Shown one piece after another: positions 55,464-64,000 of a stretch of DNA of 64,000 nucleotides (its first letter is position 1; each line of letters begins with the position of its first letter). The stretch is taken from contig NZ_AYMQ01000005.1 in NCBI RefSeq assembly GCF_000633355.1, positions 123,776-187,775 on the forward strand. The letters run 5' to 3'. The notes under the pieces are model-generated. The model worked only from the letters and a program-made list of their open reading frames with translations. It did not search any database and was not told the DNA's origin. Made by a program: the position numbers and the translations under genes. The stretch comes from Serratia sp. H1w. GTDB taxonomy: Bacteria > Pseudomonadota > Gammaproteobacteria > Enterobacterales > Enterobacteriaceae.

Positions 55464-56246
55464 ATGTACCATCCCTATACCCCAACCTTGTTGTCTGCCG
55501 ATGAGCCTGCGGCCGTCAGTGTTGAGTTGCCACAGGCGACATCGCCATTCTTACTGCTGTGCGACCACGCGGGGCAGGCCATCCCAAAACGACTGGGCGA
55601 TCTTGGGCTGGTCAGCGGAGACATTGACCGCCATATCGGCTGGGATATCGGTACGCTGGCGGTTTCCCGCCGTCTGGCTCAGCAGTTGGACGCGACATTA
55701 ATCCATCAACACTACTCGCGTTTGGTGATCGACTGTAACCGAACGCCGGGGATTGTCAGCTCTATCCCTTCGTTATCCGAAGTTACGCCGATCCCCGGCA
55801 ACCAAGGGATCAGCGCAGCCGAAGCGGGTGCTCGTGAACAGGAAATATTCCAACCTTACCACCAGGCGATCAATCACACGTTAGCCAGTCGTCGTGCTAA
55901 TAACCAAGCCAGCGCGGTGATTGCCATGCACAGCTTTACGCCAGTATTTAAAGGCGATGCGCGACCCTGGCAGGTGGGATTACTGTTTAACCGCCACCCC
56001 CAATTTGCCTTGCTGCTGGCGGAATTGCTACGCGAAGAAGGGGACTTGCAGGTAGGTATCAACGAGCCTTATGCAATGACCGATGCAACCGATTACACGC
56101 TGCCAAATCATGCGGAGCGCCAGGGATTACCCTATGTGGGTATCGAGATCCGACAGGATTTAATCGGGGACAGTGCGGGTCAGGCAGCATGGGCTGCGCG
56201 TTTTGCCCGTCTATTGCCGTTATTATGGCAACGCTGGGAAATTTGA
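55464..56246 (+). CDS. N-formylglutamate amidohydrolase family protein
   Basis: 260 residues. Family motifs: LLLCDHAGQAIP, DRHIGWDIGTLAVSRRLAQQL, YSRLVIDCNRTP and AMHSFTPVF, with His/Asp/Glu residues suited to zinc binding. Members hydrolyse N-formyl- or N-acyl-amino acids; no hut genes are adjacent, so the natural substrate is uncertain. A link to ornithine-lipid metabolism through the neighbour olsF (72 nt upstream) is possible but speculative. Confidence 0.82.
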   Translation: MYHPYTPTLLSADEPAAVSVELPQATSPFLLLCDHAGQAIPKRLGDLGLVSGDIDRHIGWDIGTLAVSRRLAQQLDATLIHQHYSRLVIDCNRTPGIVSSIPSLSEVTPIPGNQGISAAEAGAREQEIFQPYHQAINHTLASRRANNQASAVIAMHSFTPVFKGDARPWQVGLLFNRHPQFALLLAELLREEGDLQVGINEPYAMTDATDYTLPNHAERQGLPYVGIEIRQDLIGDSAGQAAWAARFARLLPLLWQRWEI

Positions 56247-56319
56247 CTTTAGTATTGATGACGGTGATGATTAGCGTAAGGAAATCGTAAGCGTCGATGG
56301 ATTATACCGGGAGTGACGG

Positions 56320-57030
56320 GTGGAACATATTGATAACGGACGGTTTATCAAGCAGGAGCGTTTTGAGGTTTTGGCCATATTGCGCGACATTTATAAGCAA
56401 AGAACGCCGCTGCGTGTCGTTAATCAACAGCATGAATTCAACAGCCAATTGGTGAGCGTTGGCGCTGATAATATCGTCTTTGACTGCGATGCTCTGGAGC
56501 AGATCCCCGGAGGAAAATTCAACATTGTGATCGAAAATCACGATGCGAAAATCGAGTTCTCCGTCGAACAGGCGCAACTGACCGAGCATAATGACCTGCC
56601 GGTTTACGAGGCGCGCCTGCCGAAGCAACTGGTTTATATCCAACGCCGACGTCAGTTACGCATTACTACGCCGCATTGGCGTGAGTTCTTCTGCAACGGG
56701 GAAAACAGCGACGGGACCCCGTATCAACTACGCATTCATGATCTTTCGCCTGGTGGCGTTGGTCTGCGTATCGATGGCGAAGTGCCTGCCCATATGCAGC
56801 CGGGGTTGGTGTTCAATAAGGCGCAGCTGGATTTGGGGGATTACGGCAAGTTCAAGGTCAATATGGAACTGATCGCCGTGAATGACGATCATGATATTGA
56901 TGAAGACGAAACGCATCATTTCACCCGCCTGTCCTGTCGGTTTATCAAAATGGGGATGCTGACCGAGCGCAAAATTCAAAGCGTGGTATTTGCATTTGAG
57001 CTGGATTTCAACAAGAAGAAAAAGCGCTGA
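56320..57030 (+). CDS. ycgR: c-di-GMP-responsive flagellar brake protein YcgR
   Basis: 236 residues from GTG 56320 (GGGAG 6 nt upstream). N-terminal YcgR domain (1-105), then a PilZ domain with RRRQLR (109-114) and DLSPGGVGLR (141-150), the c-di-GMP-binding signature. It slows flagellar rotation when c-di-GMP is high by binding motor proteins. The very basic C-terminus (NKKKKR) is unremarkable for the family. Stands alone, away from flagellar genes. Confidence 0.92.
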   Translation: MEHIDNGRFIKQERFEVLAILRDIYKQRTPLRVVNQQHEFNSQLVSVGADNIVFDCDALEQIPGGKFNIVIENHDAKIEFSVEQAQLTEHNDLPVYEARLPKQLVYIQRRRQLRITTPHWREFFCNGENSDGTPYQLRIHDLSPGGVGLRIDGEVPAHMQPGLVFNKAQLDLGDYGKFKVNMELIAVNDDHDIDEDETHHFTRLSCRFIKMGMLTERKIQSVVFAFELDFNKKKKR

Positions 57031-57091
57031 GTCCCGCAAGTGAGCCAGCCGGTGCTCATGAAGAATCACTATACTTTCAATCTAACTCGAT

Positions 57092-57130
57092 CGGTTCCCT
57101 CTCCCTGTGGGAGAGGGTTAGGGTGAGGGG
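57092..57130. repeat. Dispersed repeat, single hairpin unit
   Basis: CCCTCTCCCTGTGGGAGAGGG followed by TTAGGGTGAGGGG, ending immediately at the pdxK stop codon; it may serve as the 3' hairpin of pdxK. Confidence 0.8.
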
Positions 57131-57970
57131 TTATTTCAGCGCCCGCAGGTGGCCGATTTCCTGCCAGCCGTGCCGCGCAGCATCTTCCAATACCGCACAC
57201 ACCTCATGGATTGCCGTCGGCACCGCCTTGCTGAAAGGTTCCCCTTGCAGCAAATGGGCAATTAACAGCGCGGTGAACATGTCACCGGTCCCTTTCACCG
57301 GCGAATCGATTTTGGCATGGGTGAAGCTTTGCGCTTCGTCGGCAGTCACCAGCAGCAGGCCAACTTCTTGCTCATTGTTCGCCACACCAGGTGCACTGGT
57401 GACCAGTACCCACTGAGTATTGCCTTTGAGTAACGCCCGTGCAGCCTGTTCGGTTTGCTCGCGCGTAGTCAACGCCATACCGCACAGTTGCTCAAGTTCA
57501 AAACCATTTGGCGTCAGACCATGGGCCAGATTGAGGTACGGCGAGCGATAGCGTTCAACCAGGCGTTTATCGACGTAAACCCCTTCGCCGTAATCGCCCA
57601 TCACCGGATCGATATAGATCTTGATGCCTGGATTAAGCGCGATCACTCGCGGTAGCCAATCGGCCAGAATATGGCACTGCGCCACGTCACCCAGATAACC
57701 GATAATGATGGCTCGTGCGCGGCAGACGACTTCACGGGCGATCAGATCTTCCAGAAAGCCGCTGAACCATTCGCTGGAGATCGCTCCCCCGTGCGGCGCG
57801 CCGTAATAGGGCGGGCAACCAAACAACACGCTCGGTACCTGCAACACCTCCAGGTTCTTCTTCAACAACGTGCGGTAGGCAATGCCATTCCCCACGCTAC
57901 CGTAGACCACCTGCGACTGAATGGTGATCACATCAATGGGTGGTGGCCGCAGTTTAGAGCCTTGTTGCAT
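57131..57970 (-). CDS. pdxK: Pyridoxal/pyridoxine kinase
   Basis: 279 residues, ribokinase-like fold. Closer to PdxK than PdxY: IQSQVVYGSVGNGIA near the N-terminus, GGAISSEWFSGFL, IDPVMGDYGEGVYV, LTPNGFELEQL and the anion-hole motif VKGTGDMFTALLIA with catalytic Asp. It phosphorylates B6 vitamers to PLP precursors in the cytoplasm. Divergent from lacI. Confidence 0.88.
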   Translation of the reverse strand: MQQGSKLRPPPIDVITIQSQVVYGSVGNGIAYRTLLKKNLEVLQVPSVLFGCPPYYGAPHGGAISSEWFSGFLEDLIAREVVCRARAIIIGYLGDVAQCHILADWLPRVIALNPGIKIYIDPVMGDYGEGVYVDKRLVERYRSPYLNLAHGLTPNGFELEQLCGMALTTREQTEQAARALLKGNTQWVLVTSAPGVANNEQEVGLLLVTADEAQSFTHAKIDSPVKGTGDMFTALLIAHLLQGEPFSKAVPTAIHEVCAVLEDAARHGWQEIGHLRALK

Positions 57971-58185
57971 GTAGACTTCCTTGGTTCATAGTTATTCAAG
58001 CGCAACGGTCGGCAGCAATAACCTGCCGAGGTAGGGAAGTTTAACCTATTGAAGGGCTTGGCTACAGTATTGCCGTAGAGGTATTTGATGATTTTTACCC
58101 GGTCAGTGGATCCGGTCTGATGGCGAAAAAAATGTTGAGGTGTGGCATGATACTGCCTGAAAAAGTGGAATTCAGGATGATGAAT

Positions 58186-59256
58186 GTGAAACCGGTAACG
58201 CTGTACGATGTCGCAGATCATGCAGGCGTCTCCTATCAGACAGTCTCGCGAGTGGTGAATCAAGCGGATCACGTTTCTGCCAAAACTCGTGAGAAAGTTG
58301 CAGCGGCGATGGCGGAACTGAATTACATCCCCAACCGTGTTGCCCAACAGTTGGCAGGAAAGCAGTCACCCTTGATCGGCGTGGCAACCACCAATCTGGC
58401 ATTGCATGCCCCTTCGCAGATTGTCGCCGCCATCAAATCACGTGCCGACCAGTTGGATGCCAGCGTGGTGATCTCCATGGTTGAGCGTAGTGGGGTGGAA
58501 GCGTGTAAAGCTGCGGTGCTCAACCTGCTGGCACGGCGAGTCACCGGGATAATCATCAATTTCGCTCTCGAAGAACAAGACGCCATCGCTATTGCTGCTA
58601 CCTGTGGCAACGTACCAGTGCTGTTCCTTGATGTCAGCGATCAAACGGCAGTCAATAGTGTCATATTTTCACACGACGACGGTGCGCGACTTGGGGTCGA
58701 ACATCTGGTGCAATGTGGCCATCAACAGGTCGCGTTACTATCTGGCCCGCACACGTCAGTTTCTGCACGCTTGCGATTGGCGGGTTGGCATAAATACCTG
58801 CAACACTATCAGTTGCAACCGATGGCTGAAATTGCCGGAGACTGGAGTGCCATGTCCGGGTTCCAGCAAACCTGCCAATTACTCAATAGCGGGAAAATCC
58901 CCACCGCAATGCTGGTCGCCAACGATCAGATGGCGCTGGGAGCCATGCGGGCGATTAGCGAGTTTGGGCTGCGCGTCGCTAACGATATTTCGGTGATTGG
59001 TTACGACGATACCGACGACAGCTCCTGCTATATCCCTCCGCTGACCACCATCAGGCAGGATTTTCCGGTACTGGGGCAAAGCAGTGTGGACCGGATCATG
59101 CAAATCTCGCGTGGTGAACCGGTAGTCGGCAACCAGCTATTGCCCGTTACCTTGGTGGAACGCAAGACCGTCCTGCCACCGAACACATCGGGAGCCTCTC
59201 CTCAGCAACTGGCCGCATCATTGATGCAACTGGCACGGCAGATTTCACGTCTCTGA
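58186..59256 (+). CDS. lacI: Lactose operon repressor LacI
   Basis: 356 residues from GTG 58186, the equivalent of the E. coli GTG start, preceded by TTCAGGATGATGAAT much as in E. coli; ATG 58177 and 58180 lie too close to the AGG site. Helix-turn-helix VTLYDVADHAGVSYQTVSRV and hinge NRVAQQLAGKQS are nearly those of E. coli, as is the C-terminal tetramerisation tail LADSLMQLARQVSRL-like end. It should bind O1 and O2 of this operon and respond to allolactose. Same orientation and order as in E. coli. Confidence 0.96.
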   Translation: MKPVTLYDVADHAGVSYQTVSRVVNQADHVSAKTREKVAAAMAELNYIPNRVAQQLAGKQSPLIGVATTNLALHAPSQIVAAIKSRADQLDASVVISMVERSGVEACKAAVLNLLARRVTGIIINFALEEQDAIAIAATCGNVPVLFLDVSDQTAVNSVIFSHDDGARLGVEHLVQCGHQQVALLSGPHTSVSARLRLAGWHKYLQHYQLQPMAEIAGDWSAMSGFQQTCQLLNSGKIPTAMLVANDQMALGAMRAISEFGLRVANDISVIGYDDTDDSSCYIPPLTTIRQDFPVLGQSSVDRIMQISRGEPVVGNQLLPVTLVERKTVLPPNTSGASPQQLAASLMQLARQISRL

Positions 59257-59294
59257 CAGACCCCGGTTGCCCATACCGGCCTACATGCCATAAA

Positions 59295-59310
59295 TTTGAG
59301 TCAGTTCACC
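59295..59310 (+). promoter_or_regulatory. CRP site of the lac promoter
   Basis: TTTGA-N6-TCACC, 8 of 10 to the CRP consensus. Its centre (59302.5) lies 61.5 nt before the start site predicted from the promoter below, the same as in E. coli lac. Confidence 0.8.
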
Positions 59311-59327
59311 AATTTAGATGTTCATCC

Positions 59328-59357
59328 TTTACAAGAAGGGTTTATTCGCTGTATACC
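59328..59357 (+). promoter_or_regulatory. lac promoter -35/-10
   Basis: -35 TTTACA (59328-59333), identical to E. coli lac, 18-nt spacer, -10 TATACC (59352-59357). The predicted transcription start is about 59364. Confidence 0.75.
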
Positions 59358-59364
59358 CACAATT

Positions 59365-62480
<3,116 letters not shown>

Positions 62481-62537
62481 TAATAACAAGACCCGGGCAG
62501 CCCTGTGGTTGCCCGCTTTTGGCGTAAGGAAACCAAG

Positions 62538-63791
62538 ATGTATTATTTGAAAAACACCAATTTCTGGATGCTCGGCCTGTTCTTCTTCTTCTACTTTTTT
62601 ATTATGGGGGCTTACTTCCCATTCTTCCCCATCTGGCTGCATGATATCAATCATATCAGCAAGGGGGATACCGGTATTATATTTGCCTGCATCTCACTAT
62701 TTTCACTGTTATTTCAACCGATATTTGGCCTGATGTCCGACAAGCTTGGCCTACGCAAGCATCTACTGTGGGTCATCACAGGTATGCTGGTGATGTTTGC
62801 CCCGTTCTTTATTTATGTATTTGGGCCACTATTAAAATTTAATATCTTGTTAGGCTCGATCGTTGGTGGGATCTATCTCGGTTTTATTTATAACGCCGGG
62901 GCTCCGGCTATCGAGGCCTATATTGAGAAGGCCAGCCGCCGCAGTCACTTTGAGTTTGGCCGAGCGCGGATGTTCGGCTGTGTAGGTTGGGCGTTGTGTG
63001 CGTCTATTGCTGGCGTGATGTTTACCATCAATAACGAATTTGTTTTCTGGCTGGGTTCCGGCTGCGCGGTGATCCTCGCTCTGCTGTTGTTCTTCTCACG
63101 TACGGATGTTCCGTCTTCCGCTACCGTGGCGGATGCCGTCGGTGCCAATCAGTCTGCTTTCAGTCTGAAACTGGCACTGGAACTGTTCAAACAGCCAAAG
63201 TTATGGTTTCTTGCGCTGTACGTTGTGGGCGTTTCCAGTACCTACGACGTATTTGATCAACAGTTCGCCAATTTCTTCACCTCTTTCTTCACCTCTGGGG
63301 AACAGGGGACACGCGTCTTTGGCTACGTTACCACCATGGGGGAATTGTTGAACGCTTCGATCATGTTCTTTGCGCCGCTGATCGTCAACCGCATCGGTGG
63401 CAAGAACGCGCTGTTGTTGGCGGGCACCATCATGTCGGTACGTATTATCGGCTCTTCATTTGCCACCTCGGCCTTAGAAGTAGTGATCCTCAAGACCCTG
63501 CATATGTTTGAGATCCCTTTCCTGATTGTTGGCTGTTTCAAGTACATAACCAGCCAATTTGAAGTGCGGTTCTCGGCAACCATTTACCTGGTGTGTTTCT
63601 GCTTCTTCAAGCAGCTGGCAATGATCTTTATGTCCGTTTTGGCGGGTAATATGTACGAAAGTATCGGTTTTCAGGGGGCTTATCTGGTACTGGGGATGGT
63701 AGCGTTGACCTTCACGCTGATTTCGGTATTCACGCTAAGCGGGCCAGGTCCTTTTTCCCGGCTACGTCTTCAAACGGGTAACGGTGTTTAA
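62538..63791 (+). CDS. lacY: Lactose permease LacY
   Basis: 417 residues from ATG 62538 (AAGGA 7 nt upstream), exactly the E. coli length; the frame from 62505 adds non-homologous residues. Twelve helices. Residues essential in E. coli are visible: Glu126 and Arg144 region ([20 protein letters not shown]), Glu269 (TMGELLN), Arg302 (MSVRIIG), His322 and Glu325 (TLHMFE). Proton/lactose symporter of the inner membrane. Confidence 0.98.
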   Translation: MYYLKNTNFWMLGLFFFFYFFIMGAYFPFFPIWLHDINHISKGDTGIIFACISLFSLLFQPIFGLMSDKLGLRKHLLWVITGMLVMFAPFFIYVFGPLLKFNILLGSIVGGIYLGFIYNAGAPAIEAYIEKASRRSHFEFGRARMFGCVGWALCASIAGVMFTINNEFVFWLGSGCAVILALLLFFSRTDVPSSATVADAVGANQSAFSLKLALELFKQPKLWFLALYVVGVSSTYDVFDQQFANFFTSFFTSGEQGTRVFGYVTTMGELLNASIMFFAPLIVNRIGGKNALLLAGTIMSVRIIGSSFATSALEVVILKTLHMFEIPFLIVGCFKYITSQFEVRFSATIYLVCFCFFKQLAMIFMSVLAGNMYESIGFQGAYLVLGMVALTFTLISVFTLSGPGPFSRLRLQTGNGV

Positions 63792-63810
63792 TCAGTTCAG
63801 GAGAACGGCT

Positions 63811-64000
63811 ATGAGCTTATCTATGCGCGAAAAGATAAAACAAGGAAAGCTTTACACCGATATGTGTGAGGGGCTGCCTGAAGAAAGATTGCGCGGGAAG
63901 GAATTAATGTATGAATTTAATCATACCCGCCCTTCAGAGGTCGAGAAAAGAACGGCGCTACTGCAGGCCATATTCGGAAAAATAGGGTCATGTATTCAAT
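63811..64000 (+). CDS. lacA: Galactoside O-acetyltransferase LacA (3' end outside window)
   Basis: First 63 codons of lacA: MREKIKQGKLYTDMCEGLPE, LRGKELMYEFNHTRPSEVEK. These match the N-terminal domain of thiogalactoside transacetylase (hexapeptide-repeat acetyltransferase; the repeats lie beyond the window). CAGGAGA is 7 nt upstream. The gene follows lacY by 19 nt, completing the lacIZYA order. Confidence 0.93.
   Translation, partial: MSLSMREKIKQGKLYTDMCEGLPEERLRGKELMYEFNHTRPSEVEKRTALLQAIFGKIGSCIQ

Noticed and set aside
59272..59292. Search for lac operator O3 at the -82 position
   Set aside because: No GTGAGCG-like core is present there.

Overview
The window is chromosomal DNA of an enterobacterium. 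Gene content and order (asr-ydgU-ydgD, rstAB, folM, ydgI, ydgH, pntAB, fabV, uspE-fnr-ogt, an OlsF-type ornithine-lipid acyltransferase) point to Serratia or a close relative in the Yersiniaceae. That is an inference from remembered gene sets, not from a search. I recognised no phage, insertion sequence, CRISPR array, tRNA or rRNA.

Layout. (1) 1-3068: the end of a yggP-yggF-yggD-yggC sugar-phosphate cluster. (2) 3051-16841: a core block with the serine protease YdgD, the tiny membrane protein YdgU, acid-shock protein Asr, an MBL-fold hydrolase, an M32 carboxypeptidase, the RstAB two-component system, FolM, YdgI, YdgH and transhydrogenase PntAB. (3) 17014-30854: a complete Klebsiella-type yiaKLX1X2PQRS operon (2,3-diketo-L-gulonate to D-xylulose-5-P). 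It is preceded by a ribose-type ABC importer plus an SMP-30 lactonase and by the divergent IclR-type regulator yiaJ. The two operons carry near-identical operator/CRP-like promoter modules. (4) 31241-34368: fabV, uspE, fnr. (5) 34803-40145: a D-arabinitol (dalT-dalK-dalD / dalR) cassette lying between fnr and ogt. (6) 40882-41521: a small fimbrial-like secreted protein and a candidate 30-residue membrane peptide. (7) 41557-53488: a hexosamine/glycan locus with KbaY-type aldolase, AgaS, an AgaR-like repressor, ROK kinase, Gfo/Idh/MocA oxidoreductase, a MalFGK-type ABC importer and a divergent GH123/DUF4091-like glycosidase. Two 25-bp palindromes with the same outer arms sit in its control regions. 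(8) 53682-57970: olsF, an N-formylglutamate amidohydrolase, ycgR and pdxK. (9) 58186-64000: a lacI-lacZ-lacY-lacA operon, with lacA cut by the window end. CRP site, promoter, O1 and O2 stand at the same spacings as in E. coli.

A dispersed GC-rich repeat family (a C-rich hairpin unit plus a GCTGCATGCTGCGCC unit) occupies at least ten intergenic sites. The most promising less-described system is the locus at 41557-53488. It looks like uptake and cytoplasmic cleavage of a galactosamine-type oligosaccharide, but it has no recognisable deacetylase or tagatose-6-P kinase in the window. The second is the ABC transporter/lactonase module tied to the yia pathway by shared regulatory sites.
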